Positions 26,001 through 34,883 of a stretch of DNA of 64,000 bases are shown here, piece after piece. The position numbers and the translations under genes are program-made. Under the pieces are notes generated by a model, which was not told the DNA's origin, did no database searches, and was given only the letters and a program-made list of their open reading frames with translations. The stretch is from Phoronis australis (Eukaryota > Phoronida > Phoronidae), in the NCBI GenBank assembly GCA_002633005.1, contig NMRA01000067.1:501025-565024 (forward strand). Reading direction: 5' to 3'. Within the stretch, counting starts at the first letter, position 1; the number at the start of each line of letters is the position of its first letter.

Positions 26001-29000
26001 TCGGAATACACGACTTCCAGTGTGAAGTGTAAAGAAGAAGAAAAAGGAGCTAATAGGAATGGGCGGCGCAGCACTGAAAAAGTGGGGCTATAGCTCCAAG
26101 CACCCCTGTGGTGCACCACCCATAGACCACGGGAGGCCCAGTACTAAAAAAGTGGGGGTATAGCCCCCTCCCAGCCCCCTATGGTGCGCCACCCATGTAG
26201 GGCCCCGAAGATAATTACTTGACCAGTATTTTTCCATCCTTCAGGTTGCGCTGCACATTTTCAGCCCCTTGTCCAATATCTGCGCCGGTTAGATCAGCGA
26301 TCCACTGACGAACCTCTGCTTCAGTAGAAGGGTCATACTTCGCGTTTATCTGAAATGCATTGTATATCGTATAGATAAACGCAACATTATTTTAGCCCTT
26401 ATGACCCAAGTTGGCGCAACTGAGTGTTCCTAGAACGTCGACCATGCTGAAAAGTGACATAGAGTTCGGCATGTTAACACATTTTACAGCAATCTCGAAT
26501 TTATTTTTGCCGTCACCATAGTTACACAAGTTTGGCTGCGTATTGAAGAAGCTGGAATTAACGGTTGCACTCGATTGACCTCGCGGGGTCATAATCCCGA
26601 AACCGTCGATAAGGAATCAAATCTCTTAACCGATTGACAGCAAAGTGAATCAAACGCATAGAAAAACGTGTGATTTTTTGCATTTGTCATCTTATCTTGG
26701 GAGTTAAAGTGAAATTAAAAATGTGAACGAGCAATTAAACATAACAGTTTACTGAGCCTGGCCCAATTCAGCAACACTGAATTGACTGACTCCAATTAAT
26801 TAAATTTTAGTCCACATAGGTGGGATCCAATGCCGAAATCCAATCTAACAATGTTCTCAGTGGCGGACTTAGAGGGGTGCCAAGGGGGCCATGACCCCTC
26901 CTAAAACTCTCCCAGATTCCACTTGGCAGTTCTGAGGTCCACCACGCCATGCACGACCTCTACCGGAAACGACAATAGTGTAGAAACGGTGCACACATCC
27001 TCCACATGAATACGATCAAGTAATGTTAAAGTTGGGCACAGCAATCACGTGTAATAACAACGAGTTATGGGTGAGATGTGCATCGAATAAATCGGAGGCA
27101 AGAAGAGTGGGTATTGTGGGTACAGACTTGCTTCGACCGGAAGTTAGCAAGAAGATTTAAATGTAAAATAGAAGAAAAGAGAAAAGAGGTGCGACAAAGG
27201 TGGTAACACATCACTTCAGGTTGACTTACTCGTGTTTTAGTTATATTATATAACTTCTTGAATGCTTCGATATTCTTTGCGGCTATCTCCAGTATCCTAA
27301 AACGTGACAAACACTGAGCTGGGAGCACAACCGTAATAAACTTCAAAACATAAGTTTTGTGTTTACCATTCAAGAATTAAACAGGCTCACAAACGTGTCT
27401 GTCTACACCTGTTCCGGCAGTTGTGAACGTGGATCAAGCGACATGAGACGATTCCACGCAGTTCGTTGTTCCTAAAACTACTCACCTGATTGAATAAGCA
27501 GATTGAGTAACTCATAGGAAACTTAAATTCTCGGTTGATGCTTGAATTACTCCTGTATCTGTGACATATATATAAAAGACGAAGTGCGGGCCTGGATAAA
27601 TTCCTGTCTGCACACCCCGTTTTGTGTGCGAATTCGTACTATACGACTGTCGTACACTAATCGGAGACTGTACACAGGTGTCCCCGCATAACTTTTCGAG
27701 ATAGATGCACAAACACAGTCTAAAAACATTGATTTTTCTCGTGAGACTTCATGAACTACTACGACATAATGCAAATTCTTTCTACGCACTCCGATTACCA
27801 CGTACGTACATCGCATACGACTTTGGCTCGAAAAGTCGTGTCTACACACTTAGAATTACTCGTATGTGACAGTCCTACATGAATAATCGGAATGTCTGGA
27901 AAGGGTATAAGGAAGGAAACTCAAACACAGTCACGGTGTTTTTGTAGCAGACGTAGGATAAATTCCGCGTGAAATCTTTTGGTGGTGACGTCAACCACGG
28001 TGACTGAGCCATGCGAAAACGAGCTGCTGGCTAGGTGATTCTGGTGACGATGAAGACAACGATGGTAAAACTAAATTTAGCTTATCAGATATATCACACA
28101 AATGTTCATACCACAATTAAAACATCAATGGGAATATGTGATATAGTTATGTGAATACTAATATTCAGTTGTGTTTATGTGTTCTCTTTACGCGGCGGCC
28201 ATTTTTGCTGGTAGGTGTTCCACCAAACCTTCAATTAACCTCAATGACAAACAAGATGAGAAACTTATTCATCGAATATAGTCATGAAACCTACGCACGG
28301 TAATTTTAAACTGTTTTGTGGTCAACTATGTTGATGTGAAGGCAACTTGGAAATTTAATAGTTATTGGATAAGTTAAGGAGTACTCCTACACATGAACAC
28401 TTACTTGCCAGGTTCGAATACAACAATTTGCGTCACATCTTTCTGTCTATCACTCACGCTTGAAGACATTTTTTCAAATCTTCACATTCAACGAAATCCT
28501 TCCCAATTACTGTTAAAATACGGTCTAAGAAAATGGTAGCTGAGTAAAAGGAACGAAATGAATTCCGTCAATACCAATCAGGGAGGCGAAACTGTTATCC
28601 GTGTACACGAGCCAAGAAGATGCTCAAGGGAATCTATTTTTAATATAGTGATTCGACCTGGAACCAATTAACACGTAAGAAGTCGAGGTGTTTCGATATG
28701 ATGGCCTGGTTGGTGCCCAAGTTTCTTGAACAGAAATGCCAGCGCATGGCGATTGCTTTAGAAATTCTAATTGTCAAAAAGAACTGCAACTAAAATCCGA
28801 AGCCTTGTGATTACCCGCAAATTGCCTGCTTACTCTGGACTGTTTCATTTAATTACATACGATGTAATGATTGTCATCGAGAAGTAATAAACCTGAAAAT
28901 TGCGAGTCAGGATTTCATCCGAGTCTGGGTCTGCCGTACTAATCATTTCGTCTTCTCTTTTGTTACGCACTGCCATGCGTCGAGTGTTCATTATTATTGT

Positions 29001-32000
29001 TCCTATATACATGTATAGACATCTAAGATGAATTCATTTTCGGTTTCCGTACTGAATTTAAAAATAGGACTCCGTTCACAGGTATGCTAAGCATGACGAT
29101 TATCATGGTGTAAACCCTCAACATTCTCCATCCATGAGGTAAACGAACACGGCTGTTCCAACATTCAACACCTGTATTTGACGGACCAGGAGCCCGTTTT
29201 ATTAATGGTCGTATTCCCGGTGGTAGCTATGAAGTTCGCAGGCACAAATGCCACGATGTGTTTTCGGCAATAGTAACTTATAAGGGTCTCTGATTTTGAG
29301 AACAAGTTTGGTGCCTGTTGCACAGCACAGAAAACTGGTTCTCAAAATGCGAGACCTCTGCGTTTCCTGTAAGAGCAAGTCGCTTCTGCTGACATTAACT
29401 TGACAATTGTTCAATTAAAGGCTACCCGTCATACTGCGTGATGAACTGCATGTGTGCCCGAACGTAAAAACGCAAATTAGAATGGGGCCGTCTTCGACCT
29501 TAAAAGGGGCTCGAGAAGAAGAGCGACAACTCCCTGAGTCACAATCAGTACCAGATTGTCCATCCAGCTTAGAGCCCCCGCACAAAACATGGGCCTCGCC
29601 TCGAAGGCACAAGAGGTACATGCGCGCATCCAGCCTAAAAAATGGGGGGCTCAAATTTTTGAGAATGTGGACTATTTATTAAGATTCACGGGGTACGTTC
29701 AGAGCTATGAACTGGGCATTCGCCGAAATTTGGTAGTTCCTGTTTTTTAGTGGACTTTTTGTCTCGTTTTCAACTTTTTTCGGGATTTTTATTTCTCTGA
29801 GGCGAACTATTTGCCCACTTCGCCACATTGGGGGGACTTCTCGTTCGAGCCCCCCCCCCTCGGGTGCGCGCACTGCGAGGTAGCTTTGCAATTGTGGCTA
29901 CAGAGGAATGTTGCTCGGATAGATAAAAGGTTAGGTATGACCAGAGGGTGATGTGGACGAAGGAAAGGGGGTGGAGAACAGTTAAATTGATGACGTCAGG
30001 GGTTCCAGACTTCTAGCTTAGGGTCCCGATGATGTTGCAAACTAAATTTGGCGAATGAACTTCATGTTATTTTGGAAAAAATCAAATGTATTGTACAGAC
30101 CACGGTACTTAATTGTTCCCCTCTAAAAATAAGCGGCGTTTACTTCCGTCACAATATAGGTATTTGAGCTATCTCTTGCGGTGAGTGAAAACATGACATG
30201 ACGGCTATGAATGTAGGATATGGTCAGGGCTGAAAATTACAAGCCGATGCACATAACTATGGAGTTCACGGCAAACAGGCTATGACGCAAAATTTAACTA
30301 AAAAAGTGAATTCCGTAACGAGAAACAATTTCAAGTTTATTACGTTAGTGCCTTAAAATTAAGTTTAGAACGCCATACCTGCACCCATCTCCGTCTATAT
30401 ATAGTAAAGTGTACGCTGTCAATTAACGTGCGTTTTTGACATAGTTACATATATCTAGTCCGACAGTAATGAACATCTTTGTCATGGCATCACTTCCTCG
30501 TCGGTACCGTGTTAGTTCACATAGTTTGGAGATGTTGTACAGCAAACGTGTTCTATAATGAGTGCATTATATTCTCTTGCGTTTAAAGTCATCTGGTAAT
30601 TTGTCCAAGCTGGGTGCTGATTAAGTCAAGATAGCGGCCGAGATCACTGCAAACGGGCGAAACTGTAAGCAAATGCGAAGGCCACCAACTATGCACGACT
30701 TGTCAAAAATGATTCGGCAATAAAAGGGCTTAATTTAGAAATTCACTCTGTGCAAACGATAAAATACAATCGTTATGACACCAAACACGTTTTCAGTGGA
30801 TTTGCTGAAAACCGTCAAAATTTGAGATTTTAATAAGAACTTTTTCACGCATGTTTCATCAATTTTTCAGTTTTACGAGCCGAGGCAATATAATGAGCAC
30901 GTGGGAAGCCAGCTTTTGAAGGAGGCAAAGGTTAGCATTAAGAGGATAATGCGGAAAAGGTGTTTGAAACTGGGGGATGGGGGTGAGGAGAGGGCGAGAT
31001 TTTGAACATGAAGATAACGGTGGCCGTGGATGTAGGTGAACCTGACAGTGAAGAAGGTGAAATTAAAGGTAATCAGGGGTGAAGGCTGAATTGCGTAAGG
31101 TGGTTAGTATTTGAGTATTGCCGACCCATGCACACGAATAGTCTAAATAATTCCAGTATTTACTCAAATATAGTTTATCTCGTCGGTTATATGTAACTGT
31201 TGGATGAAAACTGTAACCCCAACGCACTCACCCCCTGTCCCCATGATCTGAGTTGTCGTCCCTTGGATGTTCTGCGCTTGCGCACATCTCACGTGTAAAG
31301 ATCATGCGCCACGCAGAAATGCCAGTTCATCTTTAAAGAATGTTGTTAATTACAGACGCACATTTCATTAAGTTCTTATGCAAATCGACATTTCCAAAAA
31401 TTAGCCGACACCTTGAGCGAGTCTGTGATACGTATAGTGTAACATATGTTCTTCATTTCATAATATCAGTTTCTTTTCGCGGCGTGTAACACTGACAGTC
31501 TGACCAATTATGAGAAATTTTAGGAACGAGCTCTTTGGGGTCAGTTGTTTTCACAAGTTAACGTTTGTTTACTGAAACCAGACGAAATATTTGTAAGAAT
31601 CCCCTGCATCAGTGTTCAGTCGTATAGGAGCCCAGTAAAATAACCGTGGGCAGGAATACTTACGCAAGTGGCGTGTGCGTGACGACGTGCCGCTTATAGA
31701 TGGGTGTTAGTTTTCACGGCTGCATGATTCCTGTTCCGACTAAATTCCTTACTTACAAAGGGTTTTTGGGACGGGTGTGGGCTCCAGTCAAGACTGTTTC
31801 CCTCAAGTCACCAACGCACTCTTTGGTCAGTAGCCATAAAGTGCAAGACTACTCCCTGTAATCTATATATACACGCGCGTACCCGCAACTACAATTTATG
31901 ACTTTTTTTGCCAAACGCTCGATCCAACCGGATCAGACAAATGTCTCTCCTTGCGCCCAATGAGTGTAACAAAAAACGAAGCCGTATTTGGTACCCTGCC

Positions 32001-33482
32001 GAGGTGTCACTGCGAAGGTTGAAAAGTCTGGTTTCATCCGAGCTAGTATGCGGTTGGCGATTACTCGAGAAATTACACTCGATCACGCGATGAATCAGAA
32101 TGGTATGCTGCAGTATATTGGTTTGAAAACCCGTCCTCCACTAGGTCGTAATGGAAACAATCGACTTATATACGTAGTAAATGTGCTAAATTACACGTAC
32201 AAATACAGATGTCTCTCATACATTTTTTGCATTAAAATGTACAGTTTGTTGCCTATAACCTCAATGTAAGGAAATGCCAGTTCATCGCTTAGTTACTCGT
32301 TCTTGTCGTCAGGTTTCAGTTAAAGATTTTTAGAACTACTGAGTCAAAAATGGTCAAATAGGACACTGCGGAACCGATTATTTCCTATCTGTTTGGAGAA
32401 CGTACAGTGCATGCGAAACATTGCTGTTCCTAAAATTGGTGAAATTAACATCAACAACTATTTGCCCTGTTGATATTGTAACTTTTAGGAGATGCCGTAC
32501 CGAAGGCATGGCTTGGCTTGACAGAAATGATTTGGTCGAGCCGGACAATTACGTATTGTGCGCCCATTGTCTAATACACCCATGAACCGGTGGGCCCTTC
32601 ATGATACTGAGGCGACACTGTCGGAGGAAACGTAGATGTTTCCATAGTTCAACTGTTTTGAAGTCCAGATAACAATCCAATGCCACCAAACTCACGGAGC
32701 TTTCTCTACTCTACTGTTAGAATACGTATTCCTCGTTACACTTTGGTCCATAACTCAACACTTCGTGGGAATTACAAGTCATGTGATGGAAATGTTTATA
32801 AACACCTTCACCCTGTACACAAGCCACTTTTAATTATTAGGTTTCTCTGTATTGCATATGTTTACGTTAGCCTATAATTCAACCCAGCTGTCATGACATT
32901 AATTTTGAAAACTTTAAGATTTTTAGAGAAGGTAGTGAGGAAAGTTGGGTGCCTATCAAGCTGCTTATTGAAAATAAAGAACAAGGGCCCAATGCAACTT
33001 TCAATAAGCCAAGTAATCAGGCAATTTGACTCACCGTCGCTGTCTCGGGCTGACAATTTTTAGCCGGTTAGTCTGAGATCGGAAATTTGCGTTACTGATC
33101 ACGATTATCGATTTTAAACTCTCAAGTCGGGCAACTCATTCGTATTGCCCATTGCAACGTATGGAACGCTCACAGACTGTGGCCGCTGTGTATTATTTTT
33201 TCACAAGACCTAGGACACAACATTCTTGCGGCCTAGACCAGGCAAAGTAGACAGAGATGATGACCAAATATGCACTAAATGGAAGCCCACAATTACTGAA
33301 GAACAGAGCAAATTGGCGCCACCGCCAACAGGTTTTTCCATAGAAATATCTCACACAGCTTGTTGTGAATGAAAATTGTTACTCAACAAGCAACCAAGAT
33401 AAAAATGTAATCATGTACATGAAAAACCTACCCTGCTGTGCAGAGCCCGATCCATTCCATAGTCTCTCATGCGGTCCGCCAT
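14007..33482 (-). CDS. calponin-family actin-binding protein, CH domain plus calponin repeats
   Basis: Cytoskeletal protein of the calponin/transgelin family that binds and stabilises actin filaments. Distal-promoter exons: 33482-33432 (MADRMRDYGMDRALHSR), 26349-26219, 25379-25283, 23156-23025, then one of 22723-22612 or 22507-22396. The repeat exons follow: 21534-21422, optional 20956-20837 and 18847-18728, then 16859-16743, 16383-16267 and terminal 14192-14007. Without the optional pair this gives 351 aa, with them 431. A single CH domain spans about residues 20-130 (INAKYDPST to VFNTITLLGSE, with AFKQMENIEIF and TVDLFENRNM). After it each repeat exon carries the core GTNQFASQKGM, then RHIADI and VIGLQ. 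The last exon adds MGTNQFASQSGM and ends KNRSILD. Repeat exons are phase 0 and thus freely skippable. Vertebrate calponins have three repeats; this gene can encode up to seven. Orthology to a particular calponin or transgelin is not resolved. Confidence 0.9.
14500..15301. mobile_element. 802-bp Harbinger-like MITE with TTA target duplication
   Basis: The left end GGGCTGTTCCAGCAAAATCT is mirrored by the right end, whose reverse complement is GGGCTGTTCCAGTAAAATCC. The match continues to about 33 bp with a few mismatches. The element is flanked by TTA on both sides (14497-14499 and 15302-15304), the 3-bp TWA duplication typical of PIF/Harbinger. The interior is AT-rich with no transposase, so it is non-autonomous. 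It lies in the last intron of the calponin gene. Confidence 0.85.
15456..15616. mobile_element. 161-bp MITE with GGGCCCRTTCCAAGAAA ends
   Basis: GGGCCCGTTCCAAGAAACT at the left mirrors the right end, whose reverse complement is GGGCCCATTCCAAGAAAACT. It could fold into a hairpin. No coding content, and no clear target duplication. It sits 154 bp from the Harbinger-like MITE in the same intron. Confidence 0.75.
15640..16060. repeat. diverged dispersed element, pairs with 19500-19930
   Basis: Shares ordered blocks with 19500-19930: CATGTTATTGATACYGTTGTTT, then CATGGTCACSYGACYCARTTAATG, with similar spacing and alignable AT-rich sequence between. Either an interspersed element or remains of intron DNA copied together with a calponin repeat exon. 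By eye the identity outside the blocks is low. Confidence 0.45.
17170..17467. mobile_element. MITE family B, copy 2
   Basis: The left end CAGGGGTGGATCCAGG and right end CCTAAATCCGCCACTG are inverted relative to each other. The inner left shares CCAGGATTTTGAGTT with the right end of the copy at 11187. A C homopolymer with one N precedes the right end. The element is in the calponin intron right of repeat exon 16859-16743. Confidence 0.7.
18680..18847 (-). CDS. calponin repeat exon 3, possible alternative terminal exon
   Basis: The acceptor CTTGTGTTACAG opens AGTNQFATQKGMRMGA and the exon reaches VIGLQ at 18728. The next bases are GCGCGC, not GT. Reading on gives 15 further residues (ARTFTSFCMIIITLE) and a TAG ending at 18680. 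Used after repeat 1 this would finish a protein of about 267 aa. The other choice is a GC-AG intron at 18727, although CAG/GCGCGC is far from the usual GC donor AG/GCAAGT. No AATAAA was seen close by; one lies near 18025. Confidence 0.5.
   Translation of the reverse strand, partial: AGTNQFATQKGMRMGAIRHIHDFKHDGEMSMEGQGVIGLQARTFTSFCMIIITLE
19059..19180. repeat. dispersed repeat family D, copy 1
   Basis: About 120 bp that align with 56154-56270. Shared blocks are CGCRCGATCGCC, GAATGTAGGC-like, and TTAGGAAGGCAGATCTGTCG-like sequence followed by ATAAGACG. This copy contains a perfect 7-bp hairpin, CGCCCGA and TCGGGCG. CTGCCGTCTTACG at 18998 is inverted relative to CGATAAGACGGCAG here, so it may be one end of a longer MITE. 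Confidence 0.55.
19500..19930. repeat. diverged dispersed element, partner of 15640-16060
   Basis: Second member of the pair described at 15640. It lies in the calponin intron between repeat exons 2 and 3, so both members occupy introns downstream of a repeat exon. Confidence 0.45.
20635..20640 (-). promoter_or_regulatory. polyadenylation signal for the short calponin isoform
   Basis: A minus-strand AATAAA located 143 nt after the stop codon of the read-through form of repeat exon 2. The distance is ideal for a short 3' UTR, which supports use of that exon as a terminal exon. Confidence 0.5.
20783..20956 (-). CDS. calponin repeat exon 2, probable alternative terminal exon
   Basis: The acceptor TCTTTTGCAG opens AGSNQFASQKGMRIGA and the repeat ends VIGLQ at 20837. 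No GT donor follows (GCGGGA instead). The frame reads on for 17 residues ending DSLKISNC and a stop at 20783-20785. A canonical AATAAA lies 143 nt further. Ending here would give a protein of about 269 aa with only two repeats. A GC-AG intron would instead make it an internal exon in phase 0. Confidence 0.6.
   Translation of the reverse strand, partial: AGSNQFASQKGMRIGATRHISDYKPEEEMAADSHGVIGLQAGKFFFFIYDSLKISNC
21422..21534 (-). CDS. calponin repeat exon 1
   Basis: First full repeat exon, common to all predicted forms. It starts in phase 1 (completing the Gly of LQAG or LQSG) and leaves in phase 0 with CAG/GTAAAC. It reads GTNQFASQKGMSFGASRH, then IADIKADDMSQEGQ and VIGLQ. This phase change makes the preceding exon pair mutually exclusive. 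Confidence 0.9.
22396..22507 (-). CDS. calponin exon 5b, alternative to exon 5a
   Basis: 112 nt, acceptor TGTAGTGTCAG, donor AGCG/GTGAGT. It reads RQNFSGPVIGPKPKTENK, then NFSEEKMRAGQG and IISLQS. It is the proximal member of a duplicated pair, 22 of 37 residues identical to exon 5a. It links the CH domain to the first repeat and supplies the start of that repeat (ISLQSG). Because 112 is not a multiple of three, using both 5a and 5b, or neither, breaks the frame. Confidence 0.85.
22612..22723 (-). CDS. calponin exon 5a, alternative to exon 5b
   Basis: 112 nt, acceptor CTAGTGTCAG, donor GGCGG/GTAAGT. It reads RNGFNGPVIGPKPADRNV, then RQFSREQLRAGEG and MIGLQA. Same length, same phases (0 in, 1 out) and same motif order as exon 5b, separated by an intron of only 104 nt. 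Differences cluster after IGPKP and at the ends of the calponin-repeat start. Confidence 0.85.
25848..26045 (+). mobile_element. tRNA-derived SINE
   Basis: The head contains a perfect pol III box A (TGGTTCAGTGG at 25851) and box B (GGTTCGAATCC at 25893) with tRNA-like spacing. An unrelated body of about 110 bp follows, ending in a purine tail (AAGAAGAAGAAAAAGG). The tRNA part lacks a convincing acceptor stem, so it is a SINE and not a working tRNA gene. It lies in the calponin intron between exons 2 and 3. Confidence 0.75.
26060..26196. mobile_element. short palindromic repeat family C, two copies in tandem
   Basis: Two adjacent units. The first runs from TGGGCGGCGCAGCACTGAAA through GTGGGGCTATAGC to GGTGCACCACCCA. 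The second carries CAGTACTAAAAAAGTGGGGG and ends GGTGCGCCACCCATG. The outer GC-rich ends are inverted repeats. An inverted copy is at 44816-44899. Confidence 0.7.
26858..26950. mobile_element. MITE family B fragment
   Basis: Begins CAGTGGCGGACTTAGAGGGG and continues with the family's GGGGGCCATGACCCC and CCTAAAACTCTCC segments, matching the copy at 11187. A clear right end is missing, so the element is truncated or eroded. Confidence 0.55.
27230..28469 (-). CDS. alternative 5' exons of the calponin gene
   Basis: Two exons inside the large first intron. Exon A, 28469-28405, reads MSSSVSDRQKDVTQIVVF then EPG, with donor AA/GTAAGT. Exon B, 27296-27230, reads ILEIAAKNIEAFKKLYNITK then TR, with acceptor GTTTTAG and donor CGA/GTAAGT. 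The phases chain exactly (2, then 0) into exon 2 at 26349. A second promoter near 28.5 kb would therefore replace the 17-residue MADRM start with a 44-residue one. Both donors are near consensus. No homologue of this N-terminus is known to me, so it rests on splice logic alone. Confidence 0.5.
27640..27740. repeat. dispersed repeat family E, copy 1
   Basis: Contains TATACGACTGTCGT, TAATCGGAG and GTACACAGGTG in the same order as 51384-51435. A related CGTACGAC-rich stretch is near 25490. Probably a degraded small transposon. Confidence 0.45.
28470..33431. other. large 5' intron of the calponin gene, right part
   Basis: No exon of any recognised family is visible on either strand apart from the first exon at 33482-33432. 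It contains one family A MITE (29619-29872). The remaining open frames are short and show no motif. Confidence 0.5.
29619..29872 (+). mobile_element. MITE family A, copy 2
   Basis: The best-kept copy. Left end CATGCGCGCATCCAGCCTAA, then GGGGGGCTCAAATTTTTGAG. Right part GGCGAACTATTTGCCCACTTC, then CGAGCCCCCCCCC and GGGTGCGCGCAC. The inner GGCTCGAA and TTCGAGCC arms add a second inverted repeat. GAGGTA occurs just outside or at both ends. Confidence 0.75.
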
Positions 33483-34073
33483 CCTGGAAAAATGTGTAGT
33501 AAAACAGTTGACAAAAGTTAAGCGAGATATCCGTGTGTCCTGAACGAAGGGGTTCCCCAACAAACCTTCGCGGTGGCCGAAAATAGTTTCCTGTATATCC
33601 TAGAATATACTAAGCACACGAAGGCCACAACAGCTAGACTCAGCGCCAGAGATTTTGTAATGTGGCCGCGAGTTATTTCCAGACCATTACAGCGTATCCT
33701 GTTTCTCTCAGTCCAGATGCTTTTTCCTTTTTTGTGTGTCTCGTCTGCGGCTTAATGGATGACGTCACTCACACCGATAAGGCTCCAGATCTCGGCACTC
33801 CAGAACTAGACGGTCAAAAAAATCACGATTGTGAAATTTTTGATGATGAACAGATAACCGCTGTCTGGATAAAGTTATCAACGTTTCTGTGAGATAGAGA
33901 ACGCGCCTGCGTATGTACGAATCAGTATTTTTACACTTGCTAGGAATTTTGGACACGTGGTCTCGGCTATTGCATGGTTCATGCCAGCTAGGCCAGACAG
34001 ACAAGGCTGTGACCTGCATGAACTACGACGCCATGGAACCAGGAGCACAACAACGCAACAACGCAGTGCTCTG

Positions 34074-34341
34074 CATGCGCGCCTGCCTAAAATATAGGGA
34101 GGCTCGAATTCTTCGATAGGCGGACCTTTTACTGAAAAAAACCTATCGAGGACTAAAAACGGGGCCACTAGGTTCAGGCCTACGAATTGTGCATCCGTGC
34201 CGAATTCCTGTGGACTTTGTGGACCTTTTGTCTCGTTTATTCGGACTTTTTGCTTCACAGAGGCGGACCTTTTTGCCCAATTCGCGAAATTGGGGGGGTC
34301 GTTCAAGCCTCCTCTGGGTGCGCCCCCCGGGTGCGCCCACG
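34074..34341 (+). mobile_element. MITE family A, copy 3
   Basis: Starts CATGCGCGCCTGCCTAAAAT, with GAGGCTCGAATTCTTCGAT. It carries GGCGGACCTTTTTGCCCA near the right and ends GGGTGCGCCCACG. It explains a 142-aa open frame on the minus strand here, which is not a gene. It lies between the calponin first exon and the small gene at 34.6 kb. Confidence 0.75.
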
Positions 34342-34631
34342 CCCTGTCACGTGTAGGCCTACAGTGATTTTTAAACGGCTAAAAGTCGCCACCCATCACA
34401 AAAGGAATTAACTTTTCATTTAGACAGTTTATTGATATGAAGTTGGGTCTCCATCTTGTTTCTTAGTCAAATTGTAGGTGATGTCAGGGTTTCGACAGAA
34501 TGATTTTGCTATCACTTCTCATCTGAGATAAGAGTCATGTGAGAACAATTTTATAGATGTCTAAAATCGTTTNGGAACTCTGGGTAAATTGAAACGACGG
34601 CTGTGATTGGTCAGCTGTGTTGAGACGTTAT

Positions 34632-34883
34632 TTACCCGCGCGTAGTGGAACTTGTTGACTCACCCTGGGCTTGGTTTGTTGTTGGCTGGTTAGGGTCAGA
34701 ACCGAGTTCCTCGCGAAATCGCTCATCAATGGATTTAAGGGCGTATAAATAGGCATCTATCTGTTGCATTGTATCATTAACCACCTCTGAATCGCCTGAA
34801 CTGAATTCGTGTTCACAAATATCGATGAAATGGGCTAAATTGTCGAAAAAATGAGGAAGCAACTCTTCTTCGGTAGCCGCCAT
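34632..34883 (-). CDS. small acidic protein or first exon, unknown function
   Basis: Starts MAATEEELLPHFFDNLAHF, followed by an acidic, probably helical stretch including VVNDTMQQIDAYLYALKSID. Unspliced it is 83 aa ending STTRG. At 34664/34663 there is a strong donor (CAGG/GTGAGT) after 73 codons in phase 1, so it may be a first exon whose next exon I could not find. The VVNDTMQQIDAYLYAL part weakly resembles the small coiled-coil protein bublin (BBLN), also about 83 aa, but this is only an impression. Its codon use looks coding and its start has an ATGGCGGC context. The calponin first exon begins 1.15 kb downstream on the same strand. Confidence 0.55.
   Translation of the reverse strand: MAATEEELLPHFFDNLAHFIDICEHEFSSGDSEVVNDTMQQIDAYLYALKSIDERFREELGSDPNQPTTNQAQGESTSSTTRG

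Noticed and set aside
27065-27373. 102-codon minus-strand open frame as an independent gene
   Set aside because: Only 27296-27230 inside it has splice sites and phase that fit a neighbouring gene. It is better read as an alternative calponin exon.
33878-34306. 142-codon open frame on the minus strand
   Set aside because: It overlaps MITE family A (34074-34341) and its sequence is the translated transposon. No protein family resemblance.
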